Both the position numbers and the translations under genes were made by a program. From positions 50,949,491 through 51,013,490 of the forward strand of contig OW799235.1 in the NCBI GenBank assembly GCA_941918925.1: 64,000 nt of DNA, written 5' to 3'. Below, piece after piece: positions 21,857 through 32,689 of the stretch. Source of the DNA: Phyto melanocephala. Its lineage: Eukaryota; Arthropoda; Insecta; Diptera; Rhinophoridae. The notes beneath the pieces were generated by a model. It did no database searches, had not been told where the DNA came from, and saw only the letters and a list, made by a program, of their open reading frames with translations. The first letter of the stretch is position 1; each line of letters begins with the position of its first letter.

Positions 21857-23515
21857 ATATGTTAAAAGTTTGTTGACATTCATCTGTCCACTCAAATATT
21901 TTTCCTTTACTTGTTTGATCATTCAGACATTTTGTTAATGTAGCGAAATTTTTTATAAAACGTCTATAGTAATTACAGAAAGCTACAAATCGTTTTACCT
22001 CGTTAGCATCCTTGGGTATTGGATAATTTTGTATTACCTTGTGTTTTGCTGGGTCTGTTTTGATACCTTCTTTTGTTATTAGATGACCTAAATAAACAAC
22101 TTCCGATCTCAAAAATACACATTTACTTGCGTTCAATTTCAAATTGTATTTCGATAAACGTTCAAAGACCCGTCTCAGATTGTCATTGTGATGTTTCAAA
22201 CTACACCCAAAAATTATGATGTCGTCCACATATAAAAATGCTTTACTATCGAGACCTGAAAGTGCTATTGTTAGCATACGTTGGAAACTATTTGATGAAA
22301 TTTTAAGGCCAAAAGGTAGTCGTTTAAACTGATAGTGACCGTTTGATGTGGAAAATGCAGTTGGGTTTCTTGATTCTTTATCTAAGTTAATCTGATGAAA
22401 CGAGCTTGTCATATCCAGAGTTGAAAAATATTTTGCTCTTCCCAATTTATCCAATACATCCTCAATTCTTGTAAGTGGAAATTTATCGTTAACTATTTTC
22501 CTATTTAATTGTCTAAAATCTACTACAAGTCGCCATGTCTTTTTGTCTCCATTGCTTTTCTTTGGTACAACAAGTAATGGTGAGTTGTAAGGACTGGTTG
22601 AATGTTCAATAATATCGTCATCAAATAATTTTTGAACTTGTTAATCGATTTCTTCTATTTGAGTTTGTGGAAGTCTATAGTTTTTGATGTAAACTGGTGT
22701 TTCATCGGTTAAATTAAGATGTTGTGTGTAAAAATTTTTTGCTGTTAAAACATCGCCTTCCAAGTGAAATATGTCTTGATAGTCTTTAAAAATGTTTATC
22801 AATTCATCCGTCGCTTTACTGTCAGTATTGTCAATTTTTAACGTTTGTAATCGTTTGCTAAATCTGTCTTTTTTGTTTTGGGATTTAGTGAGATAAACGT
22901 ATTTATTTAATGGTTCAATTTCAAAATTAACATTCTTCAATACTACATCTTCATCTGTTGTATTTAGAATTTAAACATGAGTAATGCCTGATCCTGGAAC
23001 TATTGTATTCCCTATAAAAATTCCTGATTCTAATTCCTTACTTAAAATAATACTATCTTCCGTTAGATTTAATTGTACTGGACATATTAATTCAGATCGT
23101 TTCTCTATTTTAATGTAGTAATCTCTATTTATTGTAGATTTCATGGGAATTGTAACTTCCGTTTCCTGTAAAGTTAATGAAATCGTGAATGTTTCATAAT
23201 CAATCTTGCATAAAAATATTGTGAAAAAGTCTCTTCCCAAGATTCCGTCCGTTGGTATTGGAAAATTATCATCGACTATGTGGAAATTGTGTTTTGATTG
23301 GTTATCATATAATTTAAAATTTAATTCTGTGATTCCAATAGATCTTATCCTTTCGTTTGTTATACCAGAAAATGAACATGATTGTGTTTCATCAATAAAA
23401 AGGTCTTCATTTAATTGTCCTAATTTACATAATGAAATATCAGCCCCTGTATCTATTAAAAATGTTAAGCTAGTTTTCGTTCCTATGTTTAATTCTATAT
23501 AATTATTTAATTATT
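21857..23515 (-). pseudogene. pol: Protease and reverse transcriptase of mdg1-like element
   Basis: One frame with two in-frame stops (22971 and 22641). Protease: FLIDTGADISL near 23460 and ILGRDFFTIF near 23235. RT: SPYNSPLLVVPKK near 22560, FSTLDMTSSFHQI near 22420, FKRLPFGLK near 22320, catalytic YVDDIIIFG near 22225, then FVAFCNYYRRF near 21960. The frame reaches QQTFNIL and is cut by the nested element; the remainder continues at 16565. The RT catalytic residues are intact. The stops lie in the protease-RT spacer and in the RT N-terminus. Confidence 0.84.
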
Positions 23516-23527
23516 TATTTAATTTCG

Positions 23528-24546
23528 CTACGGAGGATGAATGATTAAATTCCGATTGTTCATCTCCGGGCCTTCGGTGTTTTCCTGAACTACAAGTACG
23601 CTATTTCCATTGTTATTTCGGTTTCGTCTACCATTATTATTGTTGTTGTGTCTATTGTTGTAATGGTTATTATCATTCCAGGTATTATTATTATAATTTC
23701 CATTATTATTTCTATGATTATTATTATTTCTATGATTATTATTATTTCTGTTATTGTTATAATTCGAATTTCTATTATTCTGATTCGAATTATTGTTTCT
23801 GTTATAATTATTATTTCTAGAGTTATTATTTTTATTATTGTTTTTATTATTCCGCTTATTTGAATTGTTCCCATTATAAAAATATAATACTTGATTTTCA
23901 TTACTAGCAAAGTCTTTTTCTAGTTCTATTGCAAGTTGTACAGCTTCATTCAAGTCCTTTGGCTTAGAAGCAAAAATTGTTGGCTTAATATCTGCATTAA
24001 GACCATTTTTGAATATATTCAATGCATAAGTATTATTAAGAGAAATAATTGTGTTTTTCTGTATAGCATTGCATTGCGGTATTTCGTGTATTTGCAGTTC
24101 ATTCAGTTCAGCAATCATTTCTAAAAGCTTCTCGTTATATGTTTGTATTGTCATGTTCTTTTGCATGAATCTACTCAAAGTTAGTTGTATTTGAGCTATA
24201 GTTTTTGTAGACTTATATCTTGATTGAAGTGAATTTTAAGGGCTTTTGAAATCATTAATTTCTGTAGCACTTATAGCAGTTCTAACGCTTGGTGTTAATT
24301 TCACACCAATAACAAAATCTATGAGCTGTATTTTCGCGTCAGTTGTTAAAGAATTGTAAATTATTTCAACTATTTTCAAAAATGATATTAAATTTTTGAA
24401 ATTTCCAGAAAATTCTGGTATACTTGAACTTGAATTTTCAGGAGTTAAGTTTGAGTTTTCAGTAGATACGTTTGAATTTTCAGCCTCTCTTTCTGAATCT
24501 GTTACTAACTTTACTCCACCAACCCATTTTGATGTTTTTATTTATG
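23528..24546 (-). pseudogene. gag: Gag of mdg1-like element with Asn-rich C-terminus
   Basis: 412/mdg1-type Gag. N-terminal part near 24540-24240 (IPEFSGNFKNLISFLKIVE, IDFVIGVKLTPSVR), an in-frame TAA near 24238, then a long frame from 24235 to 23528 (STKTIAQIQLTLSRFM, NNTYALNIFKNGLN). The C-terminal 90 residues are almost only Asn with Arg, Tyr and His, and contain no CCHC knuckle. The run encodes long AAT/AAC tracts. No in-frame ATG is found before the capsid part: the ATG at about 24546 is in another frame, so a frameshift near the start is likely. RNA binding by the N/R-rich tail is inference. Confidence 0.75.
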
Positions 24547-24695
24547 TATGTGCTTGCTTTATTTTTGTATAAATATGTTTAAAATTTTTTTTTTTTTTTT
24601 TTTTTAACAATTTTGTGCCTACTTTAAGTCATAATAATGAAATAATTCAATTATTTATGTAAATTATTATCGTAAAATATAATTTTTGCTGCTTT

Positions 24696-25034
24696 TTATT
24701 TTTCTAACTCTTTTAATTTGTTGTAGAAGAGTTTACTTTGCGGTCCACTGCTAAGGTTTATTAACCGCCATAATTCCGCTTTTTCTCTATTGAGCCGCTT
24801 CTTTTTGCCACCCTTCGTCTTCTTTTTAGTTGGAGTTACAGGTGGTACTGGACGCTGTTTTTTCGACTTGTTTCTCTCAAGATATTGTTCTATTGTAATT
24901 GGCTGTGGTCCACAATGTTTTTGGGTAGGTATGTAAGGTGGTGCCTGAATTTCCACACCTTCAGTGGGATTGTACTCCTCCACTGCCAATCTGTTAACCA
25001 AATCTTCGAAAAGTTTATGAAAATCTTCGTCCAT
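24696..25034 (-). CDS. Small basic ORF upstream of Gag (mdg1-like element)
   Basis: 112 codons beginning 27 bases after the primer site. The first half is acidic/neutral (FEDLVNRLAVEEYNPTEGVE) with a Pro-rich stretch. The second half is strongly basic (KKKTKGGKKKRLNREK) and ends in SGPQSKLFYNKLKELEK. It is intact although the following Gag and Pol carry stops. 412/mdg1 elements are known to have extra small frames in this position, but I cannot assign a biochemical role. Nucleic-acid binding or nuclear targeting by the basic stretch is possible. Confidence 0.6.
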   Translation of the reverse strand: MDEDFHKLFEDLVNRLAVEEYNPTEGVEIQAPPYIPTQKHCGPQPITIEQYLERNKSKKQRPVPPVTPTKKKTKGGKKKRLNREKAELWRLINLSSGPQSKLFYNKLKELEK

Positions 25035-25060
25035 TTAAAAAGAAAAATTCCAGATATGTT

Positions 25061-25073
25061 GGCAGGATCGCCA
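25061..25073 (-). promoter_or_regulatory. Primer binding site of mdg1-like element
   Basis: Minus strand TGGCGATCCTGCC stands directly after the LTR. It starts TGG and resembles the tRNA-Arg type site (TGGCGACC...) used by 412/mdg1. A decayed version (TTTGCGATCCTGC) occurs after the CsRn1-like LTR at 44540. Confidence 0.6.
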
Positions 25074-25746
25074 TATAGTATGTTTGGTAGGTATGGTTTA
25101 TAAATATTCAAAACAATTACAAATCTATTACTATTGCTTTAGCATTGAATCGCGACTAATGCAATAGAAAGCCTTGGTTTATAGAGCGAGGCTTTAAAAC
25201 TTGGCAGACGAGCAAATGATGCCCCTTTCTTTTTGAGTTCAGTAAAAGAAGAATGAATTCTTGTGTCTAAGCTGAGACTGACCTTTATTTACAAATTTTC
25301 TAACTTATATACTAATTTACAAATTATCTAAAAATTATCTGACACATCTTGCATTTCATTCATACATCCAAAATGCCCAATGTAACATGGTGTTCAACTT
25401 TTTGTTCATGTTACAAAATGCATTTACTGATCGACTGACTAATCAGCACAGTCGTTATTTTTAAACAAATTGCATTTTTCCTATTTAAGGTATTTAAAAA
25501 TATAAAAAGAAATTTGATTTGCTATTGTTACCCCTTAAGTACGGTCAAGTACCTAAAGCAATAAACTATAAGTGGAGCAAGTGAAAATACTCATGCTTCA
25601 CTTCGCTGTAGATATTTTGGTATACGTATGAAGTGCAAGCATTTGTTTACCATATGTGTCATAATGTTTATGTGTCATTGATGTGGTTGTTTACAATCAA
25701 TATTTTCTGTTACAAATTGTGTAATGCTTTTGTGGAAATGAAAAAA
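25074..25746 (-). repeat. 5' LTR of mdg1-like element, outer end truncated
   Basis: Pairs with 13766-14452, but the outermost 10-12 bases (TGTACACTTAT side) are missing. It passes straight into integrase codons of element B (FVWLHP). Confidence 0.8.
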
Positions 25747-25958
25747 ATTCGTGTGGCTCCATCCAACGAAGACGACGGACGCCAAAGCGGTTATCGAATG
25801 CTTAGAGAAACAATCTTCTATCTTTGGCAACCCGCAGCGAATAGTAACAGATCGTGGAGCCGCGTTCACTTCGAAAGAATTCCAGGATTACTGCATTAAG
25901 GAAAACATTAACCATTTGTTGATAGCCACGGGCGTGCACCGGGGCAATGGGCAGGTTG
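25747..25958 (+). pseudogene. pol: Integrase core of element B, first part
   Basis: Reads FVWLHPTKTTDAKAV, then IVTDRGAAFTSKEF with the second catalytic Asp, then GVHRGNGQV, where the TG...CA unit interrupts it. The upstream zinc finger and first catalytic Asp (about 100 residues) are missing between 13765 and here. The frame resumes at 28859 with ERIHK, carrying the catalytic Glu. Confidence 0.83.
25955..25958. repeat. Target-site duplication GTTG (left)
   Basis: Repeated at 28855-28858. Removing 25959-28858 restores the integrase reading frame NGQVERIHK. Confidence 0.8.
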
Positions 25959-28854
25959 TGTATTGTACGAAATTCAGTTGTTGAAATCTTTTTTTTATAT
26001 GAGAAAAAATAAATAAAATATAGAAATATATTTATATACAATTTGTAAAAGGTATTTTTTATACACATATTTTTTGTTATTTTTTTTCTTATACATATAA
26101 ATTTTATATTATTATGTTTAAAGTTTGTGCTCTATTTTTATAAAGTTATTGATGACGGTTGTACTCATAATTTTGGCCCTGTCTGTATTTTAGTCATTGG
26201 GTAACACTTAGAAGATACAGGTGTTTTGCGCATCTATTTGCCGCAATTGTCGCTAGTATTTTTATGGTTCTATGCAAAAATTATTTTTACCGCGCGGAAA
26301 TTTCGTTAAATCGTATGATAAGAACCGTAAACCGAGGCTTTATAAGGCGAAATTCTCAAAGCAGTTATTATTTATAAACCAACAGTTACTAGAGATACAT
26401 CAAATCTTCTGAACTTACCGTGTGATTTTTTTTAGTGATTTACTTTTGATTAAAGTATTGTGAGTTTTAGTAAATTGGTGTAATAATTTCTAAAACTAGT
26501 AAAATTGGCATTAATTTGTAACACCAGGTAACAAAATTAAATAATTTCTATTATATTCGTTTTTTCTTTTCTAAGAAAATTTTTTTTTCTTAGAAGGGCT
26601 CATCCACTTTTAACATCATTGTTCCTTAAAGATTTTTTTTGTTACTCCAAGATTAATTTCTGGTGGCGAGCTTCGTTGCTGTTCACTGTTATGATAAACT
26701 CAAACACGATTGTTTATAAGGTAATTTTTAAATACAAGTATTCAATCAATATTTTGAAAATTTTTAGTTTATATGTATGTACTACATTATAAATGTTTTT
26801 TTATTGTTAGGAGATTATTTTGGATTTAAATAAATTTTCATAAAATTCATAAAATCAACAAGTGGACGTAATTTAATTGCCACCACTGTCATAAAATTTC
26901 TACAAATTAATTGACAAAAAAGCAAAAATCATCTCAGCAATAAACGTTTTATTTGTTAAACATTTACACCAACAAAATTATTAAACTCCAAAAGTAGAGG
27001 TCAAAAGAACGTTAGCAACAATTGTGCTAGTGGCTGAGCACAACATTTTTACAAATTAACACATGCTGTAACACTAAGCGGTAAATTCTAAAATAACTTA
27101 TGATATTAAAAAAGCTGAAGAAACTCCTTTAAAGCTAACCAAATTCCGAAGAAAAATTACATTGTTAACTTAAATAAATTGTGAAAAAACCCAATAATTA
27201 GAAAATGTAAAAGTTAAAAAAAACATATTCTTGTAAGCTGCTGCAGAATTGTCCACGGCAAATAGATATCCCAACAACAACATCATCAAGTCATCAAATT
27301 AAGTTAACCCAAAAATTTCTATAAAAGTGTAAAAATTTTGTAAATATAATGTAAATTTTATTATACTGAAATTAAATTTCAAAGTGTGTGTGTATAAATG
27401 CTTAAATAATCTACTAAAAAAATTTCCTTGTTTTACTAAACCTAAATAACAAAATATTGCGAATCTAAAAATTACAACAACAATAAACTAAATAAATTAA
27501 AATGAAATTTGTCTAATTAAACCTAAATAAAATACTTAAACCTATATTGAACTAGACTTAACGTGTCTTAAATCACACAATGAAGTTTAATTTTAGTATT
27601 GTTATTTAATCTTGTTAAAAATTATTCTTTTTTATTATTAATTTAGCCTAAGTAATTAATTAAGTATATATGGAACTACCCATATATTCAGATACAAAAT
27701 AACATAGCTATAACAAAATAAGAGCAATTATTCACATTAGCACCAACACGAACATCAGCATTTGAAGAGGCCTCATCAACAGCTGCGTTTGTCAACATGT
27801 TTATTGGTGAGTCGATGTAAACATATTTGTATATACACCTATCAATTTATTAATCTAGTTAATAGTTATGATCTCTTTGATTATCTTATTGATTAGTTTC
27901 TCTTAAAATACCAAGAAACAACAAACCAATGATCGCAACATGTTTAGCAACTTTATTTGAATATAATATCTAAGAAGTTGATTATTTTTTTTTTTGTATT
28001 CAAGTAGTTAGTTTTTTTTGGTTTGTTTTAATCTTGTTACCCTACACATATTAAGTTAATATTATGCTTAACTATCATCGGTTAGAGTAAATATATAATT
28101 TTTCGGAAATTAAATTTTGAAGCAAATCTTTGATTATCTTAAATATTATTTTTTTATATTATTTGTTATAATGTGAAAAATTAAATCATAGTATTTATAA
28201 TTTTTTTTTTTTTTTTTGTATGCATTCTATTATGCATCATTTTTATTTTGCTATTGTTTACACTATGATTACTGTCAGTTTTATATGAATAAATTAGTAA
28301 TTTTAAAATGGAGAGTTAAATTTTTTATAGTTTTCTTACTGATGTGAACAAAATAAGGTAGCCTTATACGTGGGATCTTGGCATAATATTTTTCGCCGTC
28401 AAGATCAAAGGTTGGGAGGGTTAAGAGGCGTTTTGATCTCCACTAACACCAGGGAGAGAAAATAAACTTTTACAGTTTTAATGGTTGATGTAGTTGTTAG
28501 ATACCGTTTAGTTTTCGTTGATCGTTTGGGGATTAAATTACATCATTAATTTTTTTTTAATCAACGTCCGGTCCATTTTAATAAAGTTTAGAGAGTCTAT
28601 AATAATATTTATGTAGAATTATTTCCTAGTTGGTAAGAGAGATTCGAGAGGACAAGAATCCCCCCACCCGGCTGACTGCTAGCTGAATCAATGGCTCCCA
28701 TTCGTTCTCCTTTCTCTATTAGAGCAACAATCACCAATAGGAGTTGTCAGTGTCATTGAGTTGCATCAACAATATGGCTTCATTGCATATATGTTATGCA
28801 CATCATATAAAGTGGCGTGTAGCGTGTAGGCTGACAATAAATTTGTTCATTACA
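25959..28854. mobile_element. 2.9-kb TG...CA unit in integrase, probable solo LTR
   Basis: It begins TGTATTGTACG, ends TTCATTACA and is flanked by GTTG, the hallmarks of an LTR unit. No frame longer than about 90 codons and no RT, Gag or transposase motif is seen, so an LTR-only remnant is the best fit although 2896 bp is long for an LTR. AATAAA lies at 28836-28841, 13 bases from the end, and TATAAGG is at 26341. There are very long T and A runs throughout. A DNA transposon with 4-bp duplications is an alternative: the ends show only weak inverted similarity (TGTA..TG..AC.AAATT). Confidence 0.6.
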
Positions 28855-29412
28855 GTTGAACGGATTCATAAAGTAGTGGTACCGATGCTGGCGAAATTGT
28901 GTGCGGATACTCCCCAGAACTGGTACCGACACGTGCGGCGAGTTCAAATATTGATAAACTCGACTCCGCCAAGAAGCACCGGTTTCGCTCCGTTCAAGTT
29001 ATTAACCGGTGTAGAAATGAACTTGCCAGATTACCCCGATCTTCGGGAAATTCTAGAAGCTGAAGCTACTCGCGAGTTTAAGGATCAAAGAGCTGAGGTG
29101 AGAGCTGAGGCTAGGGAAAACATCGCCAAGCAACAAAAGGAAAACTGCAAGACCTTCAATAAAAGGCGCAAGCCCGAAACGAAGTATGATGTGAATGATC
29201 TGGTAGCCATCAAGCGCACCCAGTATGGCAGTGGGCTAAAGCTTAAAGGTAAATACCTTGGACCGTACAAAGTTATAAAGAAACTGCCCCATGGAAGATA
29301 CGAAGTTGAGAGGGTGGGCCACCACGAAGGTCCCAACAAGACTACAACTGTGGCCGAGTTCATGAAACGGTGGCAATCCGAGCCGAATTGCCGTCAGGAG
29401 GGCCGAATGTAG
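28855..29412 (+). pseudogene. pol: Integrase C-terminal half of element B
   Basis: Starts with ERIHK (catalytic Glu), then LAKLCADTPQNWYRHVRRVQ, INSTPPRSTGFAPFKLLTG, a charged helical linker, and the DNA-binding module DLVAIKRTQYGSG...KYLGPYKVIKKL (GPY/F-like). The stop is TAG at 29410-29412, five bases inside the 3' LTR. The segment itself is uninterrupted. Confidence 0.85.
29394..29407 (+). promoter_or_regulatory. Polypurine tract of element B
   Basis: TCAGGAGGGCCGAA directly precedes the 3' LTR. Similar GGCCGA-type tracts precede the 3' LTR of the element at 52973-58487. Confidence 0.6.
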
Positions 29413-29679
29413 GATGCCGACACCAGTCGACTATGCCGATCACGACAAAAGATAACGGACAATATAAAACGAAATACCTTAAGTAACGAACAGAAAGTGG
29501 AGTGAGAATTGAGGAGAATCGACAGTTGTAGTTTGACCGTGAAGTTGTGCAGTAAAGTGCTCGGAACATTTACTTGTTTAGTGTTTAACTAAGTTTAATA
29601 ATTTAATAAATTCAATAGTATACTTTACCTTCATTAAAAGGACGCATTTTTATTTGCAAAGGTTGTTTCTTATCCCACA
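29408..29679 (+). repeat. 3' LTR of element B
   Basis: Pair of 9070-9331. Followed by TCTA (29680-29683), matching 9066-9069. Confidence 0.9.
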
Positions 29680-31269
29680 TCTATGCATTAGGAAAGGAGT
29701 TATCGATCAAAATGTACGAAAATTTATACCGCACAGTGTATTTTTCGGTATATTTAAAAACAAAAACGTCGTAAAAGCAACAAAATTGGATGTAGGACTC
29801 TGAAATTTTGCACACATGGCTTTTTGGTCAAATGCTTTGTTCTTACGGAAACTGTGACACGCCCACTTTTACGCCCACCTCCCATATAACGTCTAAACTT
29901 AAATTCATATAACTTCTCTAAGAATAAAGATTTTAGAATAATAAAGGTCTATATTGAAACACCTAAGTTGCGTTCATTATTAAAAATAATTTCGACACGC
30001 CTAATATTACGCCCACTTTTCACGTTATCCACTGTTAATGAAATTTAAAAGCTCATAAAACCGACAAAATTAGGGCTATGATAATGAATTTTGCTACAGA
30101 TATCATTCTAGTCAATGTTATTGTTATGCCGGAAAATTTAGGTGGCACGCCCACTGTAGCGCCTACCTCAATTCATATAATTTCTCTATGAATAAAAATT
30201 TGGAATAATGAAACATCTTAGTTGCATTTATTAGTAGAAACAACTTCAACACGCCTTTTTTTATGCCCACTTTCATTGAAAGGCTACAACAACTTCGACA
30301 CGCCTACTATTACGATCACTTTTCACGTTATCTAGTGTTAATGAAATTTAAAAGCTCATAAAACCGACAAAATTGGAGGTATGATGATGAAATTTGCCAC
30401 ATATTTCTTTCTCGTCAATGTAATTGTTATGCCAGAAAATTTAGGTGACATACCCACTTTAACGCCTACCTGCCATATAACGGCTTATCTCAAATTCATA
30501 TATTTCGTCTATGAATAAAGATTTTAGAAGAATAAAGGACTATAGTGAAACGTCTAAGTTGCACTCATTAGTAGAATCAACTTCAACATGCCTACTTTAA
30601 CGCCCACTTTTATTGAAAGACTAAATTTGCGAAAACATTTTACTAGCATATCGAAGTTATACAAGGAAAATGGTACATATTTTAGTATAAAGAGATTCTT
30701 GCATAGCGATTACAGTTAATAACAAACAAATACATTTTGTGCTATAAATTGGGTTATTTCCCGGAAATTTGAGTTATTTAATCTTCCCGATTTCCCGGGA
30801 TTATTTTTCGGGATCCCGGGAAATAAAAAAAGTGGCTACGATTCGAAAGCAGATGTTCATATTGTTTATATTGAAATTGAATTCTAATGATTTTATTTTT
30901 GATCTCATATCATAAGTACCTGTATTTTTGTTTTTTTTTTGTGATCATATGTATTTGATCTCGTATCTAGAGAAATATATTTTTTGAAATAAAAAATATT
31001 TTTACTCAATTTATATTTTAAATTCAAGTTCCTGTATTGATTTTTATAGTTTTAAAGTTTTTTTTTTTTACATCATAAACTATTTTATGATTTTTAATAA
31101 AAAGGTTTTTTTTTAGATAAAATACAAATTTACTTTTTATTTGTTTTGCTGCGGGATCCCGGGATTTTTAAAAATAAATGTCACATTTCCGGAAAAGTAC
31201 AAAACAACGGAAAACTGGTGGTGGGTATAAAAGATTCGGCACAGCCGAATATAGTGCTCTTACTTGTTA
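29680..31269 (+). repeat. Dispersed fly repeat, right half
   Basis: Continuation of 8653-9069 after element B. It contains internal repeats of about 300 bp with the motif cacgcccactttt...cacgttat (30000 and 30310). It ends with ggtgggtataa and the hairpin attcggc-aca-gccgaat at 31234-31250, then ACTTGTTA. A segment near 30750-31200 carries several CCCGGGA palindromes and may be a separate small insertion. No coding frame. Confidence 0.65.
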
Positions 31270-32050
31270 ATATTGGGGTTTTCCTTGGAAATTTGCTTTT
31301 TATATATTTTTTTCCGAAGAATTAGGCTTACAAGTTTTATGGTTTTTTTCTTATAAAATATACATATATATATGGCAAATAGAAAATTCTCGAATCAAAT
31401 ATACTTTTGATTTTTGAAAATACCAGAATTTTGATGTGTTTATTTGAATTTTTGAATTAAAAATATACACAAAAAATCATTTTTATTTCTCTCGTAAAAG
31501 AAAATTAAATTTAATTCTTAACTTATTCTCGTAAATTTTAATATATATAAGTATGTATTTACTTAATTACGTTTTTTGTAGAAAAATATTCCATCATTTA
31601 AAAACGTATATTTATCTACCTATTAAACAAACACTACATTAATAGTAACGATACAATTAAATTTGTTAAAGTTAAATTTGTTTTATTAATTACATACAGC
31701 CAGAATAAGAAAAATAACAAAAGTACTTATAGTGAACCATTAATATTTGTTGATATTTGATTCAGCGAAACATAGAAAAATAAATTTGTTACTCCTGAGG
31801 TGAATTCACCCATTTGTTTTGAACAAAATTTTTTCCGGAGAATAACATTTTTTACTGAGAGTTTTCTGCAGAACGATTCACCCATTTAAGAAAATACATA
31901 TAAAAAACATACATACATAAGTATATAAAAACATCCCATTGTAAAATTAAAAACTAACGTATGTATGTTAAAAAAAATAAAAAAATAAATTAAAAAAAAA
32001 AATTTAAAAAAAAATTAAAATATAAATAATAAATATAAAACAAAACACAT
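31270..32050. other. AT-rich DNA, nothing recognised
   Basis: Long A/T runs, several cgtatgtatgttaaaaaa motifs (near 31960) that recur next to other repeats in the window, no open frames, no terminal repeats recognised. Confidence 0.4.
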
Positions 32051-32440
32051 TGAAAAATGGTATATATAAATTTGTCATTCCGTGTGAAATTTCTACAATT
32101 TTAATTTCCGACCCCATAAAGTAAATATTTTCTGAAAGCTTATGAATAGGGGAGTCGATTAAGTTCTGTCAGTTTGTCCGTGTGTATGTTGAAATCAACT
32201 TTTTGAAGGCCCCTGACATCACCAAGACCCGCGTGAGCTATTAAAATATCAGAAATATTTGGGAGCAGATCGGTATTGAAAATCAGAAAAATCTAAACAT
32301 AAACAACTGAGATATGAGCAAAAAACCACGACCACCTCTTTTTTTTTACAACAACACACACTGGATGAATGTAGGTTCGAATTAAAGACTTGCATCAGTA
32401 TAACTGAAAGTATTGCAAAAACAAATATACCATGGTGCAT
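32051..32440 (+). repeat. Dispersed fly repeat, partial copy
   Basis: Shares tttgtcattccgtgtgaaat, gaccccataaagta, the gtccgtgtgtatgttgaaatc segment and aacaactgagatatgagcaa with the copies at 41455-43095. About 10-15 per cent diverged by eye. Confidence 0.7.
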
Positions 32441-32689
32441 ACTTGTTATTTTTGGTACAAATGAGAGAATGAGTCTAACAGATATTGTATGGTTTCTCTA
32501 TTGCTCACTCAATCTACTCTTATACACAATTATTGTTGTTTATTGTTTTGCATTGAGTGTGAAATGTATTTGTTTTCTTGTGCTGAAATAACAATTGTAC
32601 CACAAATGTTTTCTTTAAACTGTTAGTACAACTATTAAAAAAGAGCATTTGTATGAATAGCAGTGAATTACACAAAAATTAGAAAGTTT

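Larger units (their letters stand above)
13766..25746 (-). mobile_element. mdg1/412-like Ty3/gypsy element, split by a nested element
   Basis: LTRs of about 680 bp at 13766-14452 and 25074-25746 differ at about nine positions. On the minus strand the order is 5' LTR, PBS TGGCGATCCTGCC, a small basic ORF, Gag with an Asn-rich tail, protease, RT, [nested element 16570-21856], RNase H, integrase, polypurine tract, 3' LTR. The RNase H and integrase motifs (YASRTLNRHE, DHRPL, SDRGTEFKNEL, HHQSIGTLERNHR) are those of the 412/mdg1 group. The outer end of the 5' LTR lacks the last 10-12 bases found on the 3' LTR, and host integrase sequence is missing beside it. Confidence 0.87.
9070..29679 (+). mobile_element. 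SAP-Gag Ty3/gypsy-like element B, complete but split by nested insertions
   Basis: LTRs at 9070-9331 and 29408-29679 both start TGTAGGATGCC and end CCCACA. They are flanked by the direct duplication TCTA (9066-9069 and 29680-29683). Reading order is PBS, A-rich leader, gag, protease, RT, RNase H, [mdg1-like insertion], integrase core, [2.9-kb TG...CA insertion], integrase C-terminus, polypurine tract, LTR. Without insertions the element would be about 5.7 kb, normal for this group. About 300 bp of pol encoding the integrase zinc finger and first catalytic Asp is absent at the mdg1-like insertion site. Many lesions make it non-autonomous. Confidence 0.88.

Noticed and set aside
23590..23910. 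Ile-rich open frames opposite or beside the Asn-rich Gag
   Set aside because: They are shadows of the AAT/ATT tract in other frames.
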